From: Achromobacter xylosoxidans
GTDB lineage: Bacteria > Pseudomonadota > Gammaproteobacteria > Burkholderiales > Burkholderiaceae_B
DNA: 64,000 nt
Direction: 5' to 3'
Assembly: GCF_001457475.1 (NCBI RefSeq)
Contig: NZ_LN831029.1
Span: 930,001 to 994,000, forward strand
The position numbers and the translations under genes were made by a program. Positions 52,241 through 60,710 of the stretch are shown here, piece by piece. How positions within the stretch are numbered: the stretch's first letter is position 1; each line of letters begins with the position of its first letter. The notes under the pieces were generated by a model, which was given only the letters and a program-made list of their open reading frames with translations, searched no databases and was not told the origin of the DNA.

Positions 52241-54676
52241 TCAGAACATCGCGGTGAGGCTTAGCTGGTAGGTCCTGCCGGGCGCGGCGCCCAGGGCGAT
52301 ATCACGCAGATCCTGCTCCGAGGTCGTCGTCATTTTTCTATTGCTGGCGTATTCCCAGTATCTGCGGTTGGTGAGGTTGTAGACTCCCATCGCCACTGTC
52401 AGGTGTTTCTTCACGTTGTAGTAGGCCGTCAGATCGAAAATGCTGTATCCGGGGACGCGCAGGTAGTTCTTTTCGTACTTCCCGGAATATTCTTCGAATG
52501 AGAGGCTGCCATTGTTCGGGAAATTCTGGCGGACAGGATCGACGGCTTGCTTGCCCTTGACGAAGGTGGCGGTAAGGCTCGCGCCATAGCGGTTCTGGGG
52601 GTCATCCCACGCCAATGATGCAATGGCCTTGACAGGCAACACGCTGTCCAGCTCCACCCAGCCATCACCCGAATACGATGATTTCGATTTGCCCTGGTTG
52701 TATCCCACGGCAAAAGTGCTGCTCAATCCGTGGGCGGCGCCGAACAGCGCGCCATAATCGATCCGGGTGACGACCTCGGCGCCATAGATGTATGCCTTGT
52801 CGCGGTTCTCCGCGATGGTGAGGCTGGAGATCGAGGCCGGAAGCCTGGCCAGCAGGCTTTGCACGCCCGGTTTCGGCGCGCCTGTCTGGTAGTCCCTCAA
52901 GGCGTATTTCCGGTTATAGATGAAATTGTCGTAGCTGTTGTAGAAGACATTGCCGCGCACCGTAAGGCCACGGGCTGCCTTGCCAACCACCCCTAATTCA
53001 AACTGGTTGCTGGTTTCGGACTTGAGGTCGGAATTGCCCACCATGGCGGGCGAGGCGCGCCCGATCCTGGGGTGCAGCCAGATTCCCGCTATCTGGCTGC
53101 TGGTGGGGTAGGAGACTCCGCGTTTGTATTGCAGGTAGGTATTGAACCCCTGCTTGGACGCATACATGACGGTCAACGAAGGCAATAGCTTCCCGTCCGT
53201 AAACGTCTTGCCATGTATCTCGTTGATTTCCGCCAGCGTCAATGCGCCCAGCGCCTTGTCGTCGGAGGGCGCCTCAAAGCCCTGCGGGTTGATTTTGTGC
53301 CACGAGTATTTCAGGCCCGGCATTACCGAAAGCGCGCCGATGGTGATGGTGTCGCTCAGCCACACATTCGTGTCATAGGTTCTGTTGTTGCCCTGTGGCT
53401 GCAAGGTGGGATGGTCCGCGCCGACTTGTTCAAACGGCCGGGAAAAATCCGTTATCGAGAAATTCACGCCGTAATTCAAGGCCTGGGCGCCATAGTCCTT
53501 GGTGATTTCGCTTTGCAGGCCATAAGTCTTGGTGTTCATGTTGGAGAAGGTCGAAACATTCTCCAAGGGGTTCTCCGTCTCCATGCCGGTCGACCTCCAC
53601 CTGGATGAAGTGACGATATCCTGCGCTGACACCGTGTCGTCGCCAACGCGCGTGCGCTGATAGAAGACCTTGCTTTCCATCGTGTCTATCAGGGTGTTGT
53701 TTCCTGGCGTGAATACGTGCGCCAGGCTGATTGAATCGCGTTGCGTGGAGTTCTTCTGCCCGTGTGAGCCCACGATGCTCTCGCGGGGGGCGCTGCTGTT
53801 CAGCTTTTTATACATGGGCGCGCTCTCCCTGCTGGATTTACGGTAGAAATCCAGCGTGCCTATGATCCGGCCGCTGCCGCCGGTATCGATCACGCCGTTG
53901 ATCAGCGCCGCATCGGAATGCCAGCGCATCGGGTAAGTATCCAGGTAGCCGCTGTTGTTTTGCGTCTGCCTGCCATCACGGCGGCTGTAGGCGAACAATG
54001 CCCGGGCGCTGTCATTGCCGAACGCGGTGGTCACGCCGTTGTGCCAGCCATGATCGGTCGTGTCGAACTCGCCGGTGTATTCCAGGTAGCTGCGTTTACC
54101 GTCCGTGAGATAGGCGTCCGGTGATTTGCTGACGAATGACACGGAGCCGCCGACCACGTTCTTGACCGTGTTCTGGCGTGATCCGGAAGCGATGTTCACC
54201 TGGCCGTACAGATAGGGATCGATGTAATCGCGGCCAATGCCAAAAGTATCTTCACCGCTGGAGACCGCGTAACTGCGCCCGGTGGCGTCCGGCAAGGGGA
54301 TGCCGTTGACATCCAGCGCCACCCGGTTGCCGTCCAGGCCGCGAATGTTGTAGCTGCTGTAACCGCCACGGTCAAAACCCGATTTGCCGTTGCGGGACCC
54401 GCTGTTCACGCCCGATGCGCTGATCAGCGGTTGGTAGCGCATGATGGTGCCGAAGTTGTTGCCACCCGTCCTTTTCAGCTCATCGGCGGAAATGGATTGC
54501 GTGGTGACATCTTCCGGCTTGATGGTTGCGCTAACAGTGATCGGCGAAAAAACCTTCAGCCCATCACGAGCGTCGTGCCTGGCCTCGCCGGGCGTGGCCT
54601 CGTTCGGGACGGTCTGGCCATAAGAGGTTGTGGACAACAGGAGGGCTGCCGCCAGCGATATTTTCGTGCGTTTCAT
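52241..54676 (-). CDS. TonB-dependent outer-membrane receptor, haemoglobin/transferrin/lactoferrin-receptor type
   Basis: An 811-residue importer. Signal peptide about 1-20 (SLAAALLLSTTSYG); TonB-box-like SPITVSA near residue 45; plug domain (about 55-170, NIRGLDGNRVALDVNGIPLPD, VNIASGSRQNTVKNVVGGSV); 22-strand barrel ending YQLSLTAMF with terminal Phe. RGVSYPTSSQIAG and NSDLKSETSNQFELG are weak counterparts of the FRAP/NPNL boxes of haem receptors, so haem protein or another iron source is likely; the exact ligand is unknown. No haem-uptake, sigma/anti-sigma or tonB genes adjoin, and no Fur box was found upstream. G+C is visibly lower than flanking genes (32 of 60 in 53461-53520). AGGGA lies 9 bases before the ATG, inside a hairpin. 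Confidence 0.88.
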   Translation of the reverse strand: MKRTKISLAAALLLSTTSYGQTVPNEATPGEARHDARDGLKVFSPITVSATIKPEDVTTQSISADELKRTGGNNFGTIMRYQPLISASGVNSGSRNGKSGFDRGGYSSYNIRGLDGNRVALDVNGIPLPDATGRSYAVSSGEDTFGIGRDYIDPYLYGQVNIASGSRQNTVKNVVGGSVSFVSKSPDAYLTDGKRSYLEYTGEFDTTDHGWHNGVTTAFGNDSARALFAYSRRDGRQTQNNSGYLDTYPMRWHSDAALINGVIDTGGSGRIIGTLDFYRKSSRESAPMYKKLNSSAPRESIVGSHGQKNSTQRDSISLAHVFTPGNNTLIDTMESKVFYQRTRVGDDTVSAQDIVTSSRWRSTGMETENPLENVSTFSNMNTKTYGLQSEITKDYGAQALNYGVNFSITDFSRPFEQVGADHPTLQPQGNNRTYDTNVWLSDTITIGALSVMPGLKYSWHKINPQGFEAPSDDKALGALTLAEINEIHGKTFTDGKLLPSLTVMYASKQGFNTYLQYKRGVSYPTSSQIAGIWLHPRIGRASPAMVGNSDLKSETSNQFELGVVGKAARGLTVRGNVFYNSYDNFIYNRKYALRDYQTGAPKPGVQSLLARLPASISSLTIAENRDKAYIYGAEVVTRIDYGALFGAAHGLSSTFAVGYNQGKSKSSYSGDGWVELDSVLPVKAIASLAWDDPQNRYGASLTATFVKGKQAVDPVRQNFPNNGSLSFEEYSGKYEKNYLRVPGYSIFDLTAYYNVKKHLTVAMGVYNLTNRRYWEYASNRKMTTTSEQDLRDIALGAAPGRTYQLSLTAMF

Positions 54677-54719
54677 GTTCCAGAATCCCTGCATGATGAA
54701 TACAGGATTGCGCTGGAAC
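54677..54719 (-). promoter_or_regulatory. Leader hairpin covering the ribosome-binding site of the TonB receptor
   Basis: On the mRNA, GTTCCAG (54719-54713) pairs with CTGGAAC (54683-54677), and AATCCTG (54709-54703) pairs with CAGGGATT (54691-54684, one bulged G). The loop has 11 bases and a CGC bulge separates the helices. The Shine-Dalgarno AGGGA (54690-54686) is inside the inner helix and the outer helix ends exactly at the ATG. The remaining interval to the amiC terminator (54720-54940) shows no gene and no obvious Fur site. Confidence 0.55.
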
Positions 54720-54940
54720 GCAAGGCGGAGCGGATAGCAGGCGGACGGCCATGGATCTTTCCAAAAGATGGCCGCTAATCTACCGGGGTCGCCTTCCGGT
54801 ATCTGTATGGATCCGTCTGAAAATCCGGAGACAAGTCTCGCACCTGCCGGCATATAGGATGGCGTAACCCGGCGCTTGTGATAGCCGCACCGTATGCAAG
54901 CCGCAGCCAGATCGTCCGAAGGCATTGACGGCGCGGGCGC

Positions 54941-54971
54941 AAAAGAAAAGGGCCATGCGCAGGCATGGCCC
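54941..54971 (-). terminator. Rho-independent terminator after amiC
   Basis: Minus strand: GGGCCATGC-CTGC-GCATGGCCC, a 9-bp perfect stem, followed by TTTTCTTTT. It lies 20 bases past the amiC stop and isolates the TonB-receptor gene. Confidence 0.88.
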
Positions 54972-54991
54972 TATTCGTATCCGGCGTAGTC

Positions 54992-56371
54992 TCAGCTGAC
55001 GTCGCCGAGCCGCGCCAGCGGCGGGTTGGCGGTGAAGTAGCGCTGGATGCCGGTCAGCATGGCCTGCGCCAGTTTCTCCTGGTGCGCCGAGGTCTTGAGC
55101 AGCGCCTCTTCCTGCGGGTTGCTGATGAAGGCGGTTTCCACCAGCACCGAAGGGATGTCCGGCGCCTTCAGCACGGCAAAGCCGGCCTGCTCGACGCTGT
55201 TCTTGTGCAGCCGGTTGATCTTCTTGATCTCGTCCAGGAAGGCATTGCCGACCTTGAGCGAGTCGTTGATCTGCGCGGTAGTGGACAGGTCCAGCAGCAC
55301 CTTGGCCACCTGGCGGTCGTGGCTGCCCAGGTTGACGCCGCCGATCAGGTCGGCCGCGTTTTCCTTGTCGGCCATCCAGCGCGCCTGGGCGCTGCTGGCG
55401 CCGCGCTGCGACAGCGCGAACACCGACGAGCCGTTGGCCGACGGCTTGATCCAGGCGTCGGCGTGGATCGACACGAACAGGTCGGCGTGCACCCGGCGCG
55501 CCTTCTGCACGCGCACGTGCAGCGGCACGAAGAAGTCGTCGTCGCGCGTCAGGTAGGCGCGCATGTAGGGTTGGGCGTCGATCAGCGCCTTCAGGCGCCG
55601 CGCGATGCGCAGCACCACGTCTTTTTCACGCAGGCCGCTGCCGCCGATGGCGCCGGGGTCCTCGCCGCCGTGGCCGGGATCCAGCGCGATGGTCAGCATG
55701 CGTTGCTTGCCACGGCCGGCGGAGGCGGGCGGCGACTTCGGCACCGGCAGCGGCGCGGCGGGCTGCTGGCCGCGCACGCGCGGCGGTTCAGGCGGGTCGG
55801 CGCGAGTGGCCGGGTTGCGCTGGATGTCTTCGAGGATGCGCGCCAGCGGATCGTCGGCGTCGGGACCGGTCTTGTTGAGGATGGCGACCAGCGGATCCTG
55901 CGCGATCTTGGGATACAGGTCCAGCACCAAACGGTACTGGTAGTCGGCCACCGGCTTGAGCGTGAACACCTGCGGCGCCACGGCCTGCTTCAGGTCGAAC
56001 ACCAGCCGTACCACGTTGGGACGGTTCTGCGCCACGCGCAGGCTCTGGATGTAGGGATCGTCCGGGCGGACCTTGGACACCAGGTCGTTGAGCGCGGCGC
56101 TGAGGGTCAGTCCCTCGATATCCACCACCAGGCGGTGCGGATTTTCCAGGGTGAACTGTTCGGCCTTGAGCTCGCTGTCCAGTTCCAGCGTGACGCGGGT
56201 GTATTCGTCGGCCGGCCAGGTGCGCACGGCCAGGATGGTGGCGGCCTGCGCCAGCCGCGGCACCACCGGCAGGACGAGCAGGGTGGCGGCGACGCTGATC
56301 AGGCGACGTCGGGTGGCGCCTGCCGCTGGGAGGGCGCCGTGTCGGGCGGGGGGACAATCGCGTTCAACCAT
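54992..56371 (-). CDS. amiC: N-acetylmuramoyl-L-alanine amidase AmiC
   Basis: Periplasmic zinc amidase that splits septal peptidoglycan so daughter cells can separate. The 459-residue product has a Tat-type signal (TRRRLISVAATLLVLPVVPRLAQ, quoted as two adjoining parts TRRRLIS and VAATLLVLP), an AMIN domain (about 50-160), a Pro-rich linker, and an Amidase_3 domain. Zinc ligands are His in DPGHGGEDPGAIG, Glu in REKDVVL and His in SIHADAW; the catalytic Glu is in SVLVETAFISNP. ATG 56371 places the twin arginine near the N-terminus; it overlaps the tsaE 3' end by 73 bases. tsaE-amiC(-mutL) order is typical for Proteobacteria. Confidence 0.93.
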   Translation of the reverse strand: MVERDCPPARHGALPAAGATRRRLISVAATLLVLPVVPRLAQAATILAVRTWPADEYTRVTLELDSELKAEQFTLENPHRLVVDIEGLTLSAALNDLVSKVRPDDPYIQSLRVAQNRPNVVRLVFDLKQAVAPQVFTLKPVADYQYRLVLDLYPKIAQDPLVAILNKTGPDADDPLARILEDIQRNPATRADPPEPPRVRGQQPAAPLPVPKSPPASAGRGKQRMLTIALDPGHGGEDPGAIGGSGLREKDVVLRIARRLKALIDAQPYMRAYLTRDDDFFVPLHVRVQKARRVHADLFVSIHADAWIKPSANGSSVFALSQRGASSAQARWMADKENAADLIGGVNLGSHDRQVAKVLLDLSTTAQINDSLKVGNAFLDEIKKINRLHKNSVEQAGFAVLKAPDIPSVLVETAFISNPQEEALLKTSAHQEKLAQAMLTGIQRYFTANPPLARLGDVS

Positions 56372-56838
56372 GTTTGTCCTCGAGCGGTGTGCGCGGTCAG
56401 CGTGACATCGCGTCCTTGGCCGGCGTATGCCAGGGAAATCTGCAGGTCGGGAGGGGGCAAAAGGCCCTCGGCCCGTTCCGGCCATTCAATCAAAACGACC
56501 GCATCCTCACGCAGCAAATCCCGGAATCCGGCGTCCAACCATTCGCGCGAATCACTAAATCTATAAAAATCAAGGTGATAGAAGTATAAGTTAGAAACTT
56601 TATAGGATTCAAGCAGCGCGTAGCTCGGACTCTTGATTCGGCCTGTGATGCCGCATTCCCGCAACAATGCCCTGGAGAAGGCCGTTTTTCCTGCCCCCAG
56701 GTCTCCTTGAAGGTGGATACATGCGCCTGCCAGGCCGGTTTCACGGCCCGAGACAAGAGGCGCGAGCTGGCGTGCCAGCGCTTCCGTGGCGGCTTCATCG
56801 GGCAGGTGCAGGGTCAGGCTGCTGAGGGGAGCGGACAT
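56299..56838 (-). CDS. tsaE: tRNA threonylcarbamoyladenosine biosynthesis ATPase TsaE
   Basis: ATPase of the TsaB-TsaD-TsaE complex that makes t6A37 in ANN-decoding tRNAs. The 179-residue protein has the P-loop GDLGAGKT (45-52), SPSYALLESY, the Mg-binding YHLDFYRF (87-94), and LIEWPER. ATG 56838 is chosen over an upstream in-frame codon because the family starts about 40 residues before the P-loop. The C-terminal tail (VPPPDTAPSQRQAPPDVA) runs into the start of amiC. Codons 77-96 lie in a 60-base block with only 15 G/C, using TTA, AGA and AGT, which is very unlike the rest of the gene. Confidence 0.94.
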   Translation of the reverse strand: MSAPLSSLTLHLPDEAATEALARQLAPLVSGRETGLAGACIHLQGDLGAGKTAFSRALLRECGITGRIKSPSYALLESYKVSNLYFYHLDFYRFSDSREWLDAGFRDLLREDAVVLIEWPERAEGLLPPPDLQISLAYAGQGRDVTLTAHTARGQTWLNAIVPPPDTAPSQRQAPPDVA

Positions 56839-56925
56839 GGCGCGGGTCGGGGGCGAGTGGTAAAAGGTCTGGATGGGAACACGGATCGAACGCAATTATA
56901 GGAATTCGGGTTTCTGCTAATCTTA

Positions 56926-56948
56926 TAAGTGATTGCTATTCTCAAATA
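56926..56948. promoter_or_regulatory. Fur-like box in the fumC promoter region
   Basis: TGATTGCTATTCTCA (56930-56944; reverse strand TGAGAATAGCAATCA) matches 10 of 14 positions of the 7-1-7 Fur consensus TGATAAT-N-ATTATCA. It lies in the A+T-rich stretch TAATCTTATAAGTGATT about 65 bases before the fumC ATG, where a promoter is expected (TATAAG at 56924-56929 is a possible -10). Confidence 0.55.
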
Positions 56949-57007
56949 AGTCCGGCCAGGCGGAATCCGCCGGCCGCGACGGACGCCGCCACGGAGCAGT
57001 AAGCGCC

Positions 57008-58399
57008 ATGAAGACCCGCATCGAAAAAGACACCTTTGGCCCCATCGAAGTCCCGGAGGATCATCTCTGGGGCGCGCAGACGCAGCGTTCGCTGCATTTT
57101 TTCGCGATCTCCACCGAAAAGATGCCCGAGCCGCTGGTCATCGCGATGGCGCGCCTGAAGCGTGCGGCCGCCAAGGTCAACGCCGACCTGGGTGAGCTCG
57201 ATCCCAAGATCGCCGACGGCATCATCCGCGCCGCCGATGAAGTCATCGCCGGCAAGTGGCCCAACGAATTCCCGCTGTCCGTGTGGCAGACCGGCTCGGG
57301 CACGCAGAGCAACATGAACATGAACGAGGTGCTGGCCAACCGCGCCTCCGAACTGCTGGGCGGCGTGCGCGGCGAAGAACGCAAGGTGCACCCCAACGAC
57401 CACGTCAACCGCGGCCAGTCGTCCAACGATACCTTCCCCACCGCCATGCACGTGGCTGCCGCCGTGCAGGTCGAGCACCACCTGCTGCCGGCCCTGAAGA
57501 CCCTGCGCGCCACCTTCGCCGCCAAGAGCGCCGAGTTCTACGATATCGTCAAGATCGGCCGCACCCACTTGCAGGACGCGACCCCGCTGACGCTGGGCCA
57601 GGAACTGTCCGGCTACGTCGCCCAGCTCGACCTGGCCGAACAGCAGATCCGCGCCACGCTGCCGGGCCTGCACCAGCTGGCCATCGGCGGCACCGCCGTC
57701 GGCACCGGCCTGAACGCCCATCCGCAATTTTCCGCCAAGGTCTCGGCCGAACTGGCCCACGCCACCGAAACCGCCTTCGTCTCCGCGCCCAACAAGTTCC
57801 AGGCCCTGGCCTCGCACGAAGCCCTGCTGTTCGCCCACGGCGCCCTCAAGTCGCTCGCCGCCGGCCTCATGAAGATCGCCAACGACGTGCGCTGGCTGTC
57901 CAGCGGCCCGCGGTCCGGCCTGGGTGAAATCAGCATCCCCGAAAACGAACCCGGCAGTTCCATCATGCCGGGCAAGGTCAACCCGACCCAGTGCGAAGCC
58001 ATCACCATGCTGGCCGCCCAGGTCATGGGCAACGACGTCGCCATCAACATCGGCGGCGCCAGCGGCAACTTCGAGTTGAACGTCTACAAGCCCCTGGTGA
58101 TCCACAACTTCCTGCAGTCGGTGCGCCTGCTGACCGACGGCATGGCCAGCTTCGACCAGCACTGCGCCGCCGGCATCCAGCCCAACCGCGAGCGCATCGC
58201 CGAACTGGTCGACCGCTCGCTGATGCTGGTCACCGCCCTGAACCCGCACATCGGCTACGACAAGGCCGCCCAGATCGCCAAGAAGGCGCACAAGGAAGGC
58301 CTGTCGCTGAAGGAATCGGCCCTGGCCCTGGGCTACGTCACCGAAGCCCAGTTCGCCGAATGGGTCGTGCCCGGCAGCATGACCAACGCCGGCAAGTAA
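57008..58399 (+). CDS. fumC: Fumarate hydratase class II (iron-independent)
   Basis: Tetrameric fumarase without iron-sulfur cluster, same reaction as the class I enzyme at 17973-19496. The 463-residue protein has [58 protein letters not shown] and the superfamily signature [13 protein letters not shown]. The start is ATG 57008 ([16 protein letters not shown]). It appears monocistronic, with a terminator behind. The Fur-like box upstream suggests induction when iron is scarce, as known for fumC in Pseudomonas and E. coli. Confidence 0.96.
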   Translation: MKTRIEKDTFGPIEVPEDHLWGAQTQRSLHFFAISTEKMPEPLVIAMARLKRAAAKVNADLGELDPKIADGIIRAADEVIAGKWPNEFPLSVWQTGSGTQSNMNMNEVLANRASELLGGVRGEERKVHPNDHVNRGQSSNDTFPTAMHVAAAVQVEHHLLPALKTLRATFAAKSAEFYDIVKIGRTHLQDATPLTLGQELSGYVAQLDLAEQQIRATLPGLHQLAIGGTAVGTGLNAHPQFSAKVSAELAHATETAFVSAPNKFQALASHEALLFAHGALKSLAAGLMKIANDVRWLSSGPRSGLGEISIPENEPGSSIMPGKVNPTQCEAITMLAAQVMGNDVAINIGGASGNFELNVYKPLVIHNFLQSVRLLTDGMASFDQHCAAGIQPNRERIAELVDRSLMLVTALNPHIGYDKAAQIAKKAHKEGLSLKESALALGYVTEAQFAEWVVPGSMTNAGK

Positions 58400-58420
58400 C
58401 GCTGCCGTCGCCAAACACGA

Positions 58421-58447
58421 AGCCGCCCAGTAGGGCGGCTTTTTTTT
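58421..58447 (+). terminator. Rho-independent terminator after fumC
   Basis: AGCCGCCC / GGGCGGCT, 8-bp stem with a 4-base loop, followed by T7, 22 bases past the fumC stop. Confidence 0.88.
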
Positions 58448-58480
58448 CAGGTCCAGCAGCGCACCACGCCTCGAAACCCG

Positions 58481-59380
58481 CTAAGCGTTCCCCGTCAACA
58501 CCAACCACCCCGGAATCGTCACCGCGGAAAACAACGTCCCCAGGGAAATGAGCACCGCCACCATCCTCCCATCGCCCCCCATCCGCATCGCCAACACATA
58601 AGCCGCCGAAGCCGTGGGCAACGCCGCGAACAGCAGCAGCATGCGCGCCTCCAGCGGCGCCAGCCCCAGCAACCTGGCCACGCCGAGCGCCACCAGCGGC
58701 AACGCCACCAGCTTCACCGCCAGCATCCACGCGATCAACCCGCCATAGCCCTTGCCGCCTTCCCACGCCAGGCTGGCGCCCACGCACAGGATCCCCAACG
58801 CGATCGCCGCCGCGCCCAGGCGGGCCAGCACCGTGTCCACCGGCCCCGGCAGGTGCAGTCCCGCGAGGTTGCACGCCAACCCCGCCAGCGTCGACACCAC
58901 CAGCGGATTGCGCGCCAGCTCGCGCAGCAGGTTGCCGCCGTTGTGGCGCGCCAGGCCGTACACCGCCGCCACGTTCGCCATCGGCACGGCGAAACCGATG
59001 ATCAGCGCCATCACCGTCTGGCCCTGCGCGCCGCCCAGGCTGGCGGATAAAGCCAGTCCGATATAGGTGTTGAAACGGAAGCCGCATTGCGCCGATGACG
59101 CCAGCCCCAGCGATGTGGGCCTGAGCGCCAGCCCCGCCAGCCACGACAAGGCCACTCCCGAGACGATCACCGCCGCCGTCGCCTGCAACAGTATTGCGGC
59201 GTTGCCGGCGCTGATCGGCGTGCGCAGGATGGATTGGAACAACAGGGCGGGGAACAGCACGAAGTACACCAGGCGCTCGGTGCCGGCGAAAAACTCGCGC
59301 GAGAAATTGAGTTTATGGCGCAGCGCCCAACCCAGCGCGACCAGCATGAAATCAGGGAAAACGAGCAGTGCAACCGACAT
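58481..59380 (-). CDS. AEC-family (auxin efflux carrier-like) transporter
   Basis: A 299-residue membrane protein with about ten hydrophobic helices in two five-helix halves. It starts MSVALLVFPDFMLVALGWAL and contains CGFRFNTYIGLALSASLGG, a family-typical segment between the halves, and LFAALPTASAAYVLAMRMGG near the end. Bacterial AEC proteins export or exchange small carboxylates such as malate or malonate; the substrate here is unknown. ATG 59380 is used because the first helix starts there. It diverges from a Bug-protein gene across 244 bases and converges with fumC. Confidence 0.88.
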   Translation of the reverse strand: MSVALLVFPDFMLVALGWALRHKLNFSREFFAGTERLVYFVLFPALLFQSILRTPISAGNAAILLQATAAVIVSGVALSWLAGLALRPTSLGLASSAQCGFRFNTYIGLALSASLGGAQGQTVMALIIGFAVPMANVAAVYGLARHNGGNLLRELARNPLVVSTLAGLACNLAGLHLPGPVDTVLARLGAAAIALGILCVGASLAWEGGKGYGGLIAWMLAVKLVALPLVALGVARLLGLAPLEARMLLLFAALPTASAAYVLAMRMGGDGRMVAVLISLGTLFSAVTIPGWLVLTGNA

Positions 59381-59624
59381 GGATAAGCTATTTTTTCTGG
59401 CGCGGGCGCGGGGGATCGGCTCGCTATGCGACTGTAAGCATTTGCTGCTATTCTCCGTCATTCTGGCGGGCGCGTGTGCCACAAGCAACCCATAACAGCA
59501 CGGCTTTCAGCCCTGCACAACAAGCGATGCCCCGCCAACGCTAACTGCTGACTCGTCCACAGACGAGTGCGCCACAAGACGGTCCGTTCACACCCGGGCT
59601 CGCATATTTGGAGGAAACACACCA

Positions 59625-60608
59625 ATGATTAAAGTTCGCTCCCTGGCCATCGCCATCGCGCTGGCTGCCGGCACGGTCGGCGCCTCGGTTGCCCATGCCG
59701 CCGACAAGTATCCCGACAAGCCGATCCGCGTCATCGTCCCGTTCGCGCCCGGCGGCTCCACCGACATCATCGCGCGCCTGGTGACGCAGCGCATGAGCCA
59801 GGAACTGGGCCAGCCCATGGTCGTCGAGAACAAGGGCGGCGCCGGCGGGGCCATCGGCGCGGCCGAAGCCGCGCGCGCCGCGCCGGACGGCTACACGCTG
59901 TCGATCGCCACGGTCTCGACCATGGCCGTCAACCCTGCGTGCCGCCCCAACGACCTGCCCTACGATCCGATCAAGGACTTCCAGCCGGTCACCAACTTCG
60001 CCAACACCGCCAACGTGGTCGCCGTGAATCCGAAGTTCCCGGCCAAGGACTTCAAGGGCTTCGTCGAGGAACTGAAGAAGAACCCGGGCAAGTACTCGTA
60101 CGGCAGCTCGGGCACTTGCGGCGTGCTGCACCTGATGGGCGAATCGTTCAAGATGGCCACCGGCACCGACATCGTGCACGTGCCCTACAAGGGCTCGGGC
60201 CCGGCCGTGGCCGACGCCGTCGGCGGCCAGATCGAAATCATCTTCGACAACCTGCCGTCCTCGATGCCGCAGATCCAGGCGGGCAAGTTGAACGCCATGG
60301 CGATCGCCTGGCCGGAAGACATCGCTTCGCTCAAGGGCGTGCCGAACTTCAAGCAAGCCGGCTTCCCCGTGCTGAACCAGCCGGTCTGGTACGGCCTGCT
60401 GGCGCCCAAGGGCACCCCGATGGAAGTCGTGAACAAGCTGCGCGACGCCGCCGTCGTGGCCCTGAAGGACCCCAAGGTCATCAAGGCGCTGGACGACCAG
60501 GGCTCGGCGCCCTCGGGCAACACGCCGGAAGAGTTCGCCAAGGAAATCAAGGAACAGTACGACTGGGCGAAGGACGTCGTGAAGAAGCAGAACATCAAGC
60601 TGGATTGA
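59625..60608 (+). CDS. Tripartite tricarboxylate transporter substrate-binding protein (Bug/TctC family)
   Basis: A 327-residue periplasmic binding protein with a Sec signal (about 1-25, AIAIALAAGTVGASVAHA). It shows PIRVIVPFAPGGSTDIIARL, VVENKGGAGGAIGA and HVPYKGSGPAVADAVGG. Two cysteines (NPACRPND and SSGTCGVL) could form a disulfide at the mouth of the cleft; they are absent from the other two Bug proteins in the window. It ends with a Lys-rich tail. GGAGG-type sequence at 59609-59613 precedes the ATG. No TctA/TctB gene adjoins, and the gene is closed by a terminator. Confidence 0.93.
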   Translation: MIKVRSLAIAIALAAGTVGASVAHAADKYPDKPIRVIVPFAPGGSTDIIARLVTQRMSQELGQPMVVENKGGAGGAIGAAEAARAAPDGYTLSIATVSTMAVNPACRPNDLPYDPIKDFQPVTNFANTANVVAVNPKFPAKDFKGFVEELKKNPGKYSYGSSGTCGVLHLMGESFKMATGTDIVHVPYKGSGPAVADAVGGQIEIIFDNLPSSMPQIQAGKLNAMAIAWPEDIASLKGVPNFKQAGFPVLNQPVWYGLLAPKGTPMEVVNKLRDAAVVALKDPKVIKALDDQGSAPSGNTPEEFAKEIKEQYDWAKDVVKKQNIKLD

Positions 60609-60655
60609 TGGCCTGACGGCGCGGGCTCCGGCCCGCCGCCGGCCTGGCAGAGAAG

Positions 60656-60679
60656 GCGCCCCGCGGGGCGCTTTTTTTT
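60656..60679 (+). terminator. Rho-independent terminator after the third Bug gene
   Basis: The 16-base perfect palindrome GCGCCCCGCGGGGCGC is followed by T8. It lies between the Bug gene and a converging LysR gene. Confidence 0.82.
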
Positions 60680-60710
60680 CTTTGCGCGCGGGGCCCGCGC
60701 CCAAGGGGCG

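Noticed and set aside
54720..54940. Fur box upstream of the TonB-dependent receptor
   Set aside because: I searched both strands by eye for TGAGAAT/ATTCTCA or GATAAT-type dyads and found none.
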